A stretch of 44,710 nucleotides of DNA from JAABRU01 sp050180235 (lineage in GTDB: Bacteria; Desulfobacterota; Desulfobacteria; Desulfobacterales; Desulfococcaceae), in the NCBI GenBank assembly GCA_050180235.1, contig JBFXEJ010000044.1, positions 1-44,710 on the forward strand, in the 5' to 3' direction. The notes beneath the pieces were generated by a model that was not told the origin of the DNA, searched no databases, and saw only the letters and a program-made list of their open reading frames with translations. Positions 1-9,440 of the stretch are shown in pieces (position 1 is the first letter of the stretch; each line of letters opens with the position of its first letter). A program made the position numbers and the translations under genes.

Positions 1-23
1 CCGTTTATTTTTTTATTCAGCAG

Positions 24-53
24 TTGACATCTGCCTGTACAATATAATATAAA
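24..53 (+). promoter_or_regulatory. possible sigma70-type promoter upstream of hemL
   Basis: TTGACA at 24-29 is followed 18 bases later by TATAAA at 48-53, in a very AT-rich stretch. It lies about 230-265 bases before the hemL start and points toward it. The rest of 1-284 has no convincing gene. This is a match by eye only. Confidence 0.35.
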
Positions 54-317
54 AATATTTAAATCAGGTTCAAAATCAGTCGGAGTCGTGTTTTATTTGG
101 TATATTCATTTCAATAAATCGCCTAAGCGGACATCACTGATGAAAAACCTGTTTTTTCTCATAAAAACAGAAATCCAAAGGTTCAGATGGCAGGCATTCT
201 CTACCGGAGAACAGAAAGATTGTCAAATCAGGTATTGAAATATAATGCCATTGGTTGTAAGGAAGAAATGCTGAGGTACATGATATGAGAAAATCACAGG
301 GAAAGGATAATGACAGC

Positions 318-1613
318 ATGAATACGGAATACTCACAAAAACTTTTTGCCGAAGCTCTGGAAATGATTCCCGGAGGCGTGAACAGTCCGGTGCGGGCCTG
401 CAAATCTGTAGGCGCGGAACCCCTGTTTATTGATCATGCCCAGGGAAGCAGAATCGTGGATGCGGACGGCAATGTCTATATTGATTATGTGGGCTCATGG
501 GGGCCCATGATTCTGGGACACCGGCATCCGCAGGTCATCCGGCTGCTGGAGCATGTGCTGACACAGGGAACCAGTTTCGGTGCTCCCACAGTTCTGGAAG
601 TGCGGCTGGCCGAGATGATCATTGAGGCTGTTCCCTCTGTGGAAATGGTGCGGCTGGTCAGTTCCGGCACAGAGGCCACCATGAGTGCGATCCGTCTGGC
701 ACGGGCATATACAGGCCGGGATACCATTGTCAAGTTTGACGGATGCTATCACGGTCATGCAGATTCCCTGCTGGTGGAAGCCGGATCAGGTGTGGCAACT
801 TTGGGAATTCCCGGAAGTCCGGGGGTTCCCAAATCTTTTGTGGAGCATACGGTTTCTCTTCCCTATAACAATTCGGAAGCCGTCAAATCCCTTATGAATC
901 AAAAGGGGGATAAGATAGCCTGCATTATTGTGGAGCCGGTGGCCGGAAATATGGGATGCGTGCCTCCGGAACCGGGTTTTCTGGAAACCCTGCGTTCTGA
1001 AACCCAAAAGCACGGGACTTTGCTGATTTTTGACGAAGTGATGAGCGGTTTCCGTGTGGCATACGGCGGCGCGCAGGAACTTTACGGCATTATGCCGGAT
1101 ATTACCTGTCTGGGCAAAATCATCGGCGGAGGTCTGCCGGTCGGAGCCTATGGCGGACGCAAAGACATTATGGAAAAGGTTGCTCCCCAGGGAGGCATGT
1201 ATCAGGCCGGAACCCTGTCCGGAAATCCGCTGGCAACAGCAGGCGGCGTGGCAACACTCAAAGAACTGAAGGAACCGGGATTTTATCAGAGGCTGGAGGA
1301 AAAATCCGGCCGTCTGGCAGCGGGGTTGCAGGAAGCGGCTCGATCAAAAGGTATCCGGGTCACTTTTAACCGTGTCGGATCCATGTCAAGCATGTTCTTC
1401 ACAGACAGGGAAGTGAAGAATTTTCAGGATGCCAAAACATCAGATACAAAAAAATTTGCCAGGTTTTATATTGCCATGCGGGAAAGAGGCATTTATCTGG
1501 CCCCGTCCCAGTTTGAGGCTTTGTTTGTCTCTGCCGCACACTCGGAAGAGGATATTGATGAAACTGTGCGCGCGGCGGCAGAGGTTTTTGAACTGCTGGC
1601 AAAGAACAAATAG
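318..1613 (+). CDS. hemL: glutamate-1-semialdehyde 2,1-aminomutase
   Basis: This is a PLP-dependent cytosolic enzyme that converts glutamate-1-semialdehyde to 5-aminolevulinate, the last step of the C5 route to haem, sirohaem and corrinoids. The N-terminus has the family's IPGGVNSPVRA motif. The middle has SSGTEATMSAIRLAR and FDGCYHGH. LGKIIGGGLPVGAYGG carries the PLP-binding lysine (about residue 267 from this start), and GTLSGNPLA follows. The 431-residue length is normal. An in-frame ATG at 285 has a GAGG eight bases upstream and would add 11 residues. I chose 318 because alignment to the family begins there and AGGGAAAGG lies just ahead. The next gene is convergent. Confidence 0.95.
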   Translation: MNTEYSQKLFAEALEMIPGGVNSPVRACKSVGAEPLFIDHAQGSRIVDADGNVYIDYVGSWGPMILGHRHPQVIRLLEHVLTQGTSFGAPTVLEVRLAEMIIEAVPSVEMVRLVSSGTEATMSAIRLARAYTGRDTIVKFDGCYHGHADSLLVEAGSGVATLGIPGSPGVPKSFVEHTVSLPYNNSEAVKSLMNQKGDKIACIIVEPVAGNMGCVPPEPGFLETLRSETQKHGTLLIFDEVMSGFRVAYGGAQELYGIMPDITCLGKIIGGGLPVGAYGGRKDIMEKVAPQGGMYQAGTLSGNPLATAGGVATLKELKEPGFYQRLEEKSGRLAAGLQEAARSKGIRVTFNRVGSMSSMFFTDREVKNFQDAKTSDTKKFARFYIAMRERGIYLAPSQFEALFVSAAHSEEDIDETVRAAAEVFELLAKNK

Positions 1614-1702
1614 GGATTTAGGGGAACAGGGATTGGGGTTTAGGGTTTCAGGATTAGCGTTCAGGAACGATTGTGTCCACCCTGTCCATAAAGTCCCAGC
1701 CC
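1614..1702. repeat. low-complexity intergenic spacer
   Basis: The 89 bases between the convergent hemL and sirtuin genes contain short degenerate direct repeats of the type GGGATT(T/G)(A/G)GGG. Spacers of this kind are common in repeat-rich genomes. No clear hairpin terminator was seen. Confidence 0.35.
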
Positions 1703-2521
1703 CTATCCCCTGAATATATCCATTATGGCAGGCAGTGCCATGCCTCCGGGCTGCTGCAGGAAGAATCCTCCGGATTGCAGTGCATACCGGGAAAAAGGGT
1801 TTTCCTCTATGTTGATGTCCACAATCAGTCCGCCATGCCTGCCCACCTCAGCCACAACCTGCGTGGGCAGATTGGTGGCTCCGGAAGTGCCGACCACAAG
1901 GAGCAGATCTGTTTTTTCCGCAGCGCGGAGTGTACTTTCAAATTTGAAGAAATGCTCATTGTAGACTTCATCAAACCAGAGAACATGGGGCCGTGTGCGG
2001 GCCCCGCAGTCCGGGCAGGTGAGAAGACTGCGTTCCGCATCACTGAGATCAGCGGATTTGGCACGGCCTTTGAATGCCTCCGGCACAGGCCAAAGTTTGG
2101 CAGAACATTCTGCTGAACATCGCATATATGCGATATTTCCATGAATCTGGTATGTTCTTTGCAAACTGCTTCCTGCCCGGAGATGGAGACCGTCCACATT
2201 CTGGGTAATCAGGGTGAAACGATCCCCAAAAAGTTTTTCCATTTCCGCAAGTGCATAATGTCCTGCATTGGGAAATGCCGAGAAGCAGACATTGAAGCGG
2301 TACAGATACCATTTCCAGACCTCATCAGGCTGAAGTCCGAACATATGACGGGTAGCCATTTCCTGTGGATGGTATTCTCTGGAACCCACTGTCCAGTAAC
2401 CTTCAGGGCCTCGAAAAGTGGGAATGCCGCTTTCTGCGGAGATTCCCGCTCCGGTCAGAACGCTGATGTTTTGTGTGCTTTGCACAAATGCCTTTAATCT
2501 GTTTTTCAGGGCTTCCTGCAT
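1703..2521 (-). CDS. SIR2-family NAD-dependent protein deacylase (sirtuin)
   Basis: This cytosolic enzyme removes acyl groups from protein lysines using NAD+. The 272 residues carry the NAD-binding motif GAGISAESGIPTFRG (24-38), QNVDGLH (107-113), the catalytic histidine H127, and a zinc site formed by C135, C139, C169 and C172. GTSG and a late VDIN motif finish the Rossmann fold. Y72 and R75 occur in WYLYRF, aligned with the Y-x-x-R pair that marks class III sirtuins. Desuccinylase or demalonylase activity is therefore possible, but this is inference. The ATG at 2519-2521 has GGAGG about eight bases upstream. It is transcribed away from mpl. Confidence 0.92.
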   Translation of the reverse strand: MQEALKNRLKAFVQSTQNISVLTGAGISAESGIPTFRGPEGYWTVGSREYHPQEMATRHMFGLQPDEVWKWYLYRFNVCFSAFPNAGHYALAEMEKLFGDRFTLITQNVDGLHLRAGSSLQRTYQIHGNIAYMRCSAECSAKLWPVPEAFKGRAKSADLSDAERSLLTCPDCGARTRPHVLWFDEVYNEHFFKFESTLRAAEKTDLLLVVGTSGATNLPTQVVAEVGRHGGLIVDINIEENPFSRYALQSGGFFLQQPGGMALPAIMDIFRG

Positions 2522-2539
2522 GGGTAAAACCTCCGGGAA

Positions 2540-2605
2540 AGCAGCACAGGCTTCCAGCCTGTGCCGCTGTTGTGAATAAGCTGGAAGCTTATTCTGCTTT
2601 CCATA
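2540..2605. repeat. dispersed short inverted repeat between divergent genes
   Basis: The spacer between the sirtuin and mpl contains GCACAGGCTTCCAGCCTGTGC and then AAGCTGGAAGCTT, two small self-complementary units. It looks like a mobile palindromic spacer element rather than a dedicated operator. The promoters of both divergent genes must lie in or near it. Confidence 0.45.
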
Positions 2606-2681
2606 TCATAATTTTTGAAAAATAACCTGCAAAAAACGCTTTCTGTTTTTTGCAGAATATATATAAAAGGAATTGGATAAA

Positions 2682-4103
2682 ATGGATATGACAAAAAACC
2701 GCATTCCCCATGATGTGAAAAAAATTCACATGATTGCAGTGTGCGGCACTGCTATGGGAGCACTCGCGGGAATGCTCAAGGATTTGGGATACACTGTCAC
2801 CGGCTCTGATCAGGGTGTGTATCCTCCCATGAGCGATTTTCTGGCAGAAAAGGGGATTTCGGTAAACGGCGGATTTAACCCGAAAAATCTGGCATACAAA
2901 CCGGATCTGGTCGTGGTCGGCAATGCTGTCATGCGTATCAATCCGGAATCACAGGCTCTTGCGGAAATGGGACTTCCCTTCTGCTCCATGCCCCAGGCCC
3001 TTAATCATTTTATTGCCGGAAACAAAAAAGTGCTGATGGTGACAGGAACCCACGGCAAAACCACCACCAGTTCTCTGCTGGCCTGGCTTCTTCATGAGGC
3101 CGGGCTGGATCCGAGTTTCTTCATCGGCGGAATCCTTCGCAATTTCAACAGCAATTACCGTCTGGGCAAAGGCGAGCATATCGTGATTGAAGGGGATGAA
3201 TATGACACGGCTTTTTTTGACAAAGGCCCGAAATTTATTCATTTCCATCCCCATATGGCTGTGATGACCAGTGTGGAATTTGATCATGCGGATATTTTTA
3301 AAAATCTGGATCATGTGAAATCCTTTTTTGACCGTCTGCTGGCGAAGATGACACCTGACAGCACGTTGGTGGCCTTTGATCAGGATGACAATGTAAGGGA
3401 TTTGATTCAAAACCGGGCATGCCGGACAGTGGGATACAGCGGAAACGGACATTCCCCCTGGGGACTTGGAGAGATACGCATTGAATCCCCCTGGACTTTG
3501 TTTGAAGCACGCAAAAACGGCAAATGCTTTGGGAAATTCCGCACAAAACTGGTGGGAAAGCACAATCTGCTCAATGCCCTGTCTGTTATCGCTGTTGCAG
3601 ACAATCTGGGGATTGAAATTCCGGCCATCAGCGGTGCTCTGGAAACCTTTCTCAGCCCGCGGCGGCGTCAGGAAGTGCGGGGCGTGAAAAACGGCATCAC
3701 AGTCATGGATGATTTCGCTCACCATCCCACTGCTGTGCGGGAGACCATCAAAGCCGTGCGTCCCCATTACACCGCAGGCCGAGTGATAGCTGTATTTGAG
3801 CCCCGCACCAATACGAGTATGCGCCAGGTGTTTCAGGATGTGTATCCGCTGGTCTTTGACGATGCGGACATGGTTTGCATCCGCAAACCCTCCCGGCTGG
3901 ATAAAATTCCGGTGAATGAGCGGTTTTCCTCAGAAAAACTGGTTGCGGATTTGCAGAAACGGGAAAAAACCGCGTTTCATTTTGAGGATACAGATTCGAT
4001 CATTGCTTTTCTGGCTGAAAAGGCACGTCCCGGTGATCTGATCCTGATAATGTCCAACGGCGGTTTTGACAATATCCACAAAAGACTGCTGGAAATTCTG
4101 TAA
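2682..4103 (+). CDS. mpl: UDP-N-acetylmuramate:L-Ala-gamma-D-Glu-meso-DAP ligase
   Basis: Mpl re-attaches the murein tripeptide to UDP-MurNAc during peptidoglycan recycling in the cytosol. The Mur-ligase order is visible. The N-terminal domain begins KKIHMIAVCGTAMGALAGMLKDLG. The ATP-binding loop GTHGKTTTSSL lies at about residues 122-132. IEGDEYDTAFFDKGPKF and the HNLLNALSVIA central-domain end follow. The C-terminal domain includes DDFAHHPTAV and FEPRTNTSMR. The AHHPTAV and EPRTNTS forms point to Mpl rather than MurC. ATG 2682 is chosen with AAAAGG at 2665-2670; an in-frame TTG at 2673 is too close to that site. Confidence 0.94.
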   Translation: MDMTKNRIPHDVKKIHMIAVCGTAMGALAGMLKDLGYTVTGSDQGVYPPMSDFLAEKGISVNGGFNPKNLAYKPDLVVVGNAVMRINPESQALAEMGLPFCSMPQALNHFIAGNKKVLMVTGTHGKTTTSSLLAWLLHEAGLDPSFFIGGILRNFNSNYRLGKGEHIVIEGDEYDTAFFDKGPKFIHFHPHMAVMTSVEFDHADIFKNLDHVKSFFDRLLAKMTPDSTLVAFDQDDNVRDLIQNRACRTVGYSGNGHSPWGLGEIRIESPWTLFEARKNGKCFGKFRTKLVGKHNLLNALSVIAVADNLGIEIPAISGALETFLSPRRRQEVRGVKNGITVMDDFAHHPTAVRETIKAVRPHYTAGRVIAVFEPRTNTSMRQVFQDVYPLVFDDADMVCIRKPSRLDKIPVNERFSSEKLVADLQKREKTAFHFEDTDSIIAFLAEKARPGDLILIMSNGGFDNIHKRLLEIL

Positions 4104-4119
4104 TTTTCAGGATGACAAT

Positions 4120-4160
4120 GGCAGACGGCTGCATACAGGCTGCATTTTATTCCGTCTGCC
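4120..4160 (+). terminator. hairpin downstream of mpl
   Basis: GGCAGACGG (4120-4128) pairs with CCGTCTGCC (4152-4160) in a perfect 9-bp stem, 17 bases after the mpl stop. No U-run follows, so it may be an attenuator or an RNA-stabilising hairpin rather than an intrinsic terminator. Confidence 0.4.
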
Positions 4161-4280
4161 AAGGTTCATCTGTTTCCGATTTGAATTTGCCGAATATGCT
4201 GTGTACCTGTACATCATAATTCACATCACTTAAAAAAGTTTCAGATAAATGGGACGGGGACAGGATAAGCTCCCTGTTTC

Positions 4281-4333
4281 GCAGGGCGGGCATCCTGCCC
4301 GCCCGTCCGAATCCGCAGGATGCCGGTTCCGCA
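4281..4333. repeat. double-hairpin dispersed repeat, copy 1
   Basis: The unit begins AGGGCGGGCATCCTGCCCGCC, a near-perfect hairpin, and continues with a second small hairpin around GCAGGATGCCGGTT. A closely similar copy lies at 38671-38722 inside the glycerol transporter operon, and a partial relative (AGGGCGGGTGATAACCCGCC) at 22733-22752. It is a REP-like intergenic element. Confidence 0.7.
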
Positions 4334-4411
4334 TATTCCCAATATCCTGAATTTATTTCATCCCCATTCCTGAATAACAAATCCGCAAACTGAATACAGA
4401 AAGGAAAAACA

Positions 4412-7400
4412 ATGGCAAATCTTTTCACAGACAGCTTTTTCCGCAAGCAGATGGGGAAAATCAAAGCAGAACTTGGTATTGATGATGCACAGTTGGAAAA
4501 ATACAGGGAAACTGTGATGAAACGGATTGCCTATGTGAATGATTTCAATCCGGAAACCGACAGTGAGGAAAAGGACTGGCCCGGTTTTGAAAGGGATGTG
4601 TTTCATGATCTGCTGGGATATAAAATCAAAGATGATGATCCCCAGGATTACCATATTTTCCGTCAGAGCAAAGTAAAAGGCGCGGGAAAACACGGCGGAA
4701 CCGGAAAAACAGACTGCACTCTTGGGTTTTATTCCAAAAACAGACAAAGGGACGGCAATGATCCGGTGATTGTGGAATTCAAGGCTCCGGATACCCCAAA
4801 TCTGGATGAGGCTGCGGATCAGTTGTGGAATTATATGACACGTCATGAAAAGTGCAGATGGGGAATTGTTTCAAATTTCAATGAAATCACTCTTTATCAC
4901 CGGAACCGGGAAAGGGACAGAAAACAGACTTTTTATTTTTCTGTCAGTGAAGATGAGAAAGACAAAAAATTTCCGCTGATTCGGTATCTGGGAGCAGATG
5001 AGGATGAAAAATCCATTGAATTTGCTGGAACTGATAAGGACGGTAAAAAATATGATTACACGGAACTGATAAAATTTCTTGCCATTTTCAGAAAAGACAG
5101 GCTGATTTGTGAACATGGGGAATCTGTCACCGACAAAATGCTGGCTGTGCAGGGGATAGAGGAAAAGAAAATTGAAAAGGAGTTTTATGAAAAATATTAC
5201 CGCCTGAGAATTGATCTGTTCAATGAAATTGCAGAATACAATTCCCAATACCGGAAAAATAGGGAGGAACTGGTTTCGGTAACGCAGAAAATTCTGGATC
5301 GCCTGATTTTCATCTGGTTCTGTGAGGATTCCAGGGAGGAACTGCTGCCCCGCAATATCTTGCAGCGCCTGATTGGCGGTCTGATGAAAAAATCCCCGGA
5401 TATGCGTTCTGAAAATGATGTGTGGGAGGAAATCAAAAGACTGTTCAAAGCCGTTGATGACGGAAAAGGATTCCATATCGGAAACGGTTACAACGGGGAA
5501 CTGTTCAAACCCGATTCCCGCATTGATGATTTGGTGATTCCCGGCCGGATTTTCGAGCAGCAGGTGAAACCCATCGGAGAAGAATATGATTTCGGGCATG
5601 AAAAAGAACTGAGTGTCAATATTTTAGGCCATATTTTCGAGCAGTCCATCAGCGATCTGGAAGAACTGAAACAGGAAGAACCGGCAGACAGAAAAACCGG
5701 AAAACGCAAGCGGGAAGGAGTGTATTATACTCCGGAATACATCACCCGTTATATTGTGAAGCAGGCTTTGGGCGGATGGCTGGCCGAACGCAGAAAAGAA
5801 CTGGGGGAAGAAAATCTGCCAAAACTGACGGATCAGGTGAAAAGCAAAAGTCCGAAAAAAGGCGGAAAACCGGCTGTCCAAAAACCGAAAATCACTGAAA
5901 AAATGAAAAAAGATTTGCACGCAGCCACCGGCAATGAGGAACTGGTGAAAAAACTCGGTTATCTGAAAACCCGTTTCAAAGATGAAGCACAACTGCGTGA
6001 GATTTTGGCAACTGTTCCCGAAGCAGAACAATATACGGATATGATTGTGGAAATGGCAATGCCAAAGGATGCAGACCTTGAAAACTGGTATATTTTTGAA
6101 AAATACTGGAGAAGTTACCGGGAAGTGCTGAAAAATGTGAAGGTTCTTGATCCTGCCTGCGGTTCCGGCGCGTTTCTGATTCAGGCATTTGATTTTCTGC
6201 ATGAGGAAGGGGAGAAGGTGAATCAGGCAATGGAAAATCTGGGGCTGGGGAATGAGAATATTTTTGATCTGGATAGGCAGATTCTGGAAAACAATCTCCA
6301 CGGTGTTGATATTAATGATGAATCAGTGGAAATCACCAAACTGTCCCTGTGGCTGAAAACAGCGGTGAAGCATAAGAAACTGAACAATCTGTTCAACAAT
6401 ATCAAATGCGGGAATTCACTCATTGACGATCCCAAAGTAGCCGGAAAAAAAGCATTTAAATGGGAGAAAGAATTTCCGGAAATTATGAAAAACGGGGGAT
6501 TTGATGTGGTGGTCGGAAATCCGCCATATATAAATTCTCTTGAACTTAGCAAAGTGTTTGCAAATCAGGTCAAAAAATATTGGAAGAATATCTTTGTTTC
6601 AGCCAAAGGAACTTATGACATTTATCTGCTGTTTTTTGAACTTGGTCTTAAAAAACTCAGAAAAAATGGAATGCTGGGTTATATCACACCCAACAAATAT
6701 ATATCAGCTCCATATGGAAAATCTTTCCGGAAATATCTTGCTGACAATTACAGATTAATTGAACTGAGTGATTTTTCTTCAATAAAAGTCTTTGAAGAGC
6801 CTTCGGTCTATCCTGTTGTCACTGTAATAAAAAATGAAATGATCAGGGATTATTTTTTCAAAAGCAAAAAAATCGGGGCATCCGACTCTTTAAATTGTTC
6901 AGAAAATCTTCTTTACGCAGATATTCTGACACTTTTGCCTGACAATATGTTCTCAGCAGTGTTTTCCCGGCATATCAATTTACTGTCAACAATTATAAAT
7001 AATTCAGAAAAACTGGAAAACATCGCGAATGTCAATGCAACAAGCACGGCGGCCGAGGCAGATTATTTCTCTGAATTCATAAAAGAAAACAAAAAAGGAA
7101 ATAAGGTCGTCAACACAGGCACAATTGATCCTTATTCAGCATTATGGGGTTATTCTCCCATGAAAGATAAAGGGAAACAGTATCTCAGGCCAACATTGGA
7201 TATTGAAAGTGTGGAAATTTCTGAATACAGGAAAACAATGTACAAATCACCAAAACTGATTTTTGCAAAAATTGCCCTGAAACCGGAAGTATACTGGGAC
7301 AAATCCGGTGAATTTGCTTCAATCAACACAAACTGTGTTTATAATCCAGGCGATTCTTTCCCATTGGGATTTTTGGCATGTATTTTGAATTCCAAACTGA

Positions 7401-7861
7401 TGTTTTTTGCATACAAAGAATTTTTTGGCGGTTTGTGCATGAGTGGCGGTTATTTGCAGTTTCAGGCTCCCCAACTGCGAATACTGCCCATAAAAACTTC
7501 AAAAAATCAAAAAAATTTCATTGAAAAAGCCGACACCATGCTTGATCTGAACAGACAGCTTTCAGAGCAGAAACAAAGCATGATCGAATATCTGACTGTC
7601 AACCACAATATTGACAACTTCCCACAGAAACTCCGGCATCCTGAAAATCTGGACTTTGCAGACTTCATAAAAGAACTGAAAAAGAAAAAAATCGGCACAG
7701 ATGACAAAACAGTTTACGAATCCCTCAAAGACTTTCATACCAAAATCAGGGAACTGAAATCACAGATTGATCAAACCGACCGGGAAGTTGACCAGATGGT
7801 CTATGACCTGTACGGACTGACAGAAGATGAAAGAAAAATTGTGGAACAGGCCTGCGGATAG
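4412..7861 (+). CDS. single-chain restriction-modification protein (Eco57I/type IIG-like)
   Basis: The 1149 residues combine an N-terminal nuclease and an N6-adenine DNA methyltransferase. The N-terminus has a PD-(D/E)xK-like arrangement: D101 in GKTDCTLGF and E122-x-K124 in PVIVEFKAP, as in type I HsdR N-terminal domains. A helical region with YYTPEYITRYIV (about residue 430) precedes the methylase. SAM motif I DPACGSGAF starts at 580 and the catalytic NPPY is at 703-706, followed by a TaqI/Eco57I-like core and a target-recognition C-terminus. It should cut DNA and methylate the same site without partner subunits. The ATG has AAAGGAAA upstream. No separate specificity or helicase gene is adjacent. 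BREX PglX is an alternative, but no BREX partners are present. Confidence 0.87.
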   Translation: MANLFTDSFFRKQMGKIKAELGIDDAQLEKYRETVMKRIAYVNDFNPETDSEEKDWPGFERDVFHDLLGYKIKDDDPQDYHIFRQSKVKGAGKHGGTGKTDCTLGFYSKNRQRDGNDPVIVEFKAPDTPNLDEAADQLWNYMTRHEKCRWGIVSNFNEITLYHRNRERDRKQTFYFSVSEDEKDKKFPLIRYLGADEDEKSIEFAGTDKDGKKYDYTELIKFLAIFRKDRLICEHGESVTDKMLAVQGIEEKKIEKEFYEKYYRLRIDLFNEIAEYNSQYRKNREELVSVTQKILDRLIFIWFCEDSREELLPRNILQRLIGGLMKKSPDMRSENDVWEEIKRLFKAVDDGKGFHIGNGYNGELFKPDSRIDDLVIPGRIFEQQVKPIGEEYDFGHEKELSVNILGHIFEQSISDLEELKQEEPADRKTGKRKREGVYYTPEYITRYIVKQALGGWLAERRKELGEENLPKLTDQVKSKSPKKGGKPAVQKPKITEKMKKDLHAATGNEELVKKLGYLKTRFKDEAQLREILATVPEAEQYTDMIVEMAMPKDADLENWYIFEKYWRSYREVLKNVKVLDPACGSGAFLIQAFDFLHEEGEKVNQAMENLGLGNENIFDLDRQILENNLHGVDINDESVEITKLSLWLKTAVKHKKLNNLFNNIKCGNSLIDDPKVAGKKAFKWEKEFPEIMKNGGFDVVVGNPPYINSLELSKVFANQVKKYWKNIFVSAKGTYDIYLLFFELGLKKLRKNGMLGYITPNKYISAPYGKSFRKYLADNYRLIELSDFSSIKVFEEPSVYPVVTVIKNEMIRDYFFKSKKIGASDSLNCSENLLYADILTLLPDNMFSAVFSRHINLLSTIINNSEKLENIANVNATSTAAEADYFSEFIKENKKGNKVVNTGTIDPYSALWGYSPMKDKGKQYLRPTLDIESVEISEYRKTMYKSPKLIFAKIALKPEVYWDKSGEFASINTNCVYNPGDSFPLGFLACILNSKLMFFAYKEFFGGLCMSGGYLQFQAPQLRILPIKTSKNQKNFIEKADTMLDLNRQLSEQKQSMIEYLTVNHNIDNFPQKLRHPENLDFADFIKELKKKKIGTDDKTVYESLKDFHTKIRELKSQIDQTDREVDQMVYDLYGLTEDERKIVEQACG

Positions 7862-8090
7862 CTGATATAACTGGATTTTTCATCCTGATTCTGGCAGTGG
7901 GCCAAACCATTCTGTGTTTTTCATATCCTGACGCAGTTTAAGAGCACATTCAGCATACCGGAAGAGGCGCGGCGTTTTTTTCCTGCGTTCCGAAACAGCG
8001 GGCATACTGAATTTTTATAAAGATATTATCAAATATATTAATTTGTTAAATATAAAATACAGCCAGAGTATTTATGCAGGGAGACTGCCC

Positions 8091-9440
8091 ATGAAAACAA
8101 AGGAACGTGTTTTGCTGATCTGCCTGAAACCCGAAGAAAGTCTGCATATCGGCAGACTGCTTTCCTCTTTTGAGATTGAAAGCGAATCCGTGATGATATG
8201 TGATGATAATCCGGATGCCATCCCTCTGGATCAGGACATTTCCCTTGCGGTCTTCCGGATTGACCGGGACAGCATAAGGCCGGATCAGGCCATCCGGCGG
8301 CTCAGACGGTATTTTTCACATACCATCCCCATTCTTCTGCTTGTTGATCCGGAAATGCTGTCCGGCATCCGGGATTATCTCAAAGCCGGTGCGGATGACT
8401 ACTGGGTTCTTCCCCTGGATGAAACAGCGTTTTCTGTCCGTTTTTATGTGCTGCTGGAATATGGCCAGACCATGCTGCATTCTTCCCCTTCCAAATCAAA
8501 GCAGGCCGAAACAGCCCCTGAGCCGGAGCCCTCTTTTTTGCAGCGGATGATTGCCCGGTTTCAGGACAGTCTCCGGTATTTTTCCCCCCGGATTGCAGCA
8601 AAGGAGGCGGATGCTCCCATTGCCAGCAGATGGGAAAAGGTTCGCCTGCTCGGAGCCGGCGGATTCGGAGAGGTCTGGCTGGTGCGCAGAACAGGAAAGG
8701 AGATACAGGCAGTGGCAAAAATTCCCCACAGCCCCCAGATGAATATCCGCGCATTGCGTTCTGCGGCCATTCTCCGGCGTATGTCTGTCCATCCCAATGT
8801 GATTCACCTGATTGAGGTGGTCAAAGAAGAGGGTAAGGTAATCCTCATCCTGGAATATATTGAAGGGGAAACCCTACAGGCCATGCTGGACAGGGGCATG
8901 CCGCGGATGCAGAAGGAAAAAATTTTTCTGCAGTTGCTGTCGGTCATGGCACATGCCCATGAACACAGAATTATGCACAGGGATATAAAACCGGAAAATA
9001 TGATTATTCTGCCTTCAGGACATCTCAAACTCATTGATTTCGGTATTGCAAAGGATATGTCACGCCAAAGCATCAGCAGAACAGTGGTGGGTTCCCGGCC
9101 TTTCATGTCCCCTGAGCAGATCATGGGCAGAAGTTCCCTGGCAAGCGATGTTTGGGCAATGGGGGTTCTGCTGTACATTCTGCTTACAGACAGTCTGCCT
9201 TTTTACGCTGCCAATGACAAAGATATGATGGATGCAATTCTGGAAATGCCGCCTATGCCGCCGCGGGAACTGAATGCAGACATTTCCGAAGCCCTCGAAT
9301 CCGTGATGCTCAGATCCCTGGAAAAAGATCCGGTGAAACGCTATGCGGATGCCGTGGAACTGCGCTCGGACATCATTCGCCGGGTTCCGGAATTCGGAAA
9401 AGGACAGGAGGTCAAATCTGTCCCATATCCAGATGTCTGA
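8091..9440 (+). CDS. pseudo-receiver / Ser-Thr protein kinase fusion
   Basis: Residues 1-125 resemble a response-regulator receiver domain ending in KAGADDYWVLPLD. There the invariant Lys of the usual VxKP motif is Leu, so phosphotransfer is probably lost. After a linker a complete Hanks-type kinase follows: glycine loop GAGGFGEVW (from about 188), K210 in AVAKI, HRDIKPEN (296-303), DFG at 316, then SRPFMSPEQ and DVWAMGVLLY. It should phosphorylate Ser/Thr of cytosolic partners, with the N-terminal domain as a docking or sensing part. ATG 8091 has GGGAG seven bases upstream; a TTG at 8043 lacks one. It converges with the next gene and overlaps it by 29 bases. Confidence 0.88.
   Translation: MKTKERVLLICLKPEESLHIGRLLSSFEIESESVMICDDNPDAIPLDQDISLAVFRIDRDSIRPDQAIRRLRRYFSHTIPILLLVDPEMLSGIRDYLKAGADDYWVLPLDETAFSVRFYVLLEYGQTMLHSSPSKSKQAETAPEPEPSFLQRMIARFQDSLRYFSPRIAAKEADAPIASRWEKVRLLGAGGFGEVWLVRRTGKEIQAVAKIPHSPQMNIRALRSAAILRRMSVHPNVIHLIEVVKEEGKVILILEYIEGETLQAMLDRGMPRMQKEKIFLQLLSVMAHAHEHRIMHRDIKPENMIILPSGHLKLIDFGIAKDMSRQSISRTVVGSRPFMSPEQIMGRSSLASDVWAMGVLLYILLTDSLPFYAANDKDMMDAILEMPPMPPRELNADISEALESVMLRSLEKDPVKRYADAVELRSDIIRRVPEFGKGQEVKSVPYPDV

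Noticed and set aside
2673..2681. TTG start for mpl
   Set aside because: The AAAAGG site is only two bases away; ATG 2682 has proper spacing.
4412..7861. BREX PglX methylase
   Set aside because: The N-terminal PD-(D/E)xK-like residues and the absence of any brx or pgl neighbour favour a stand-alone restriction-modification protein.
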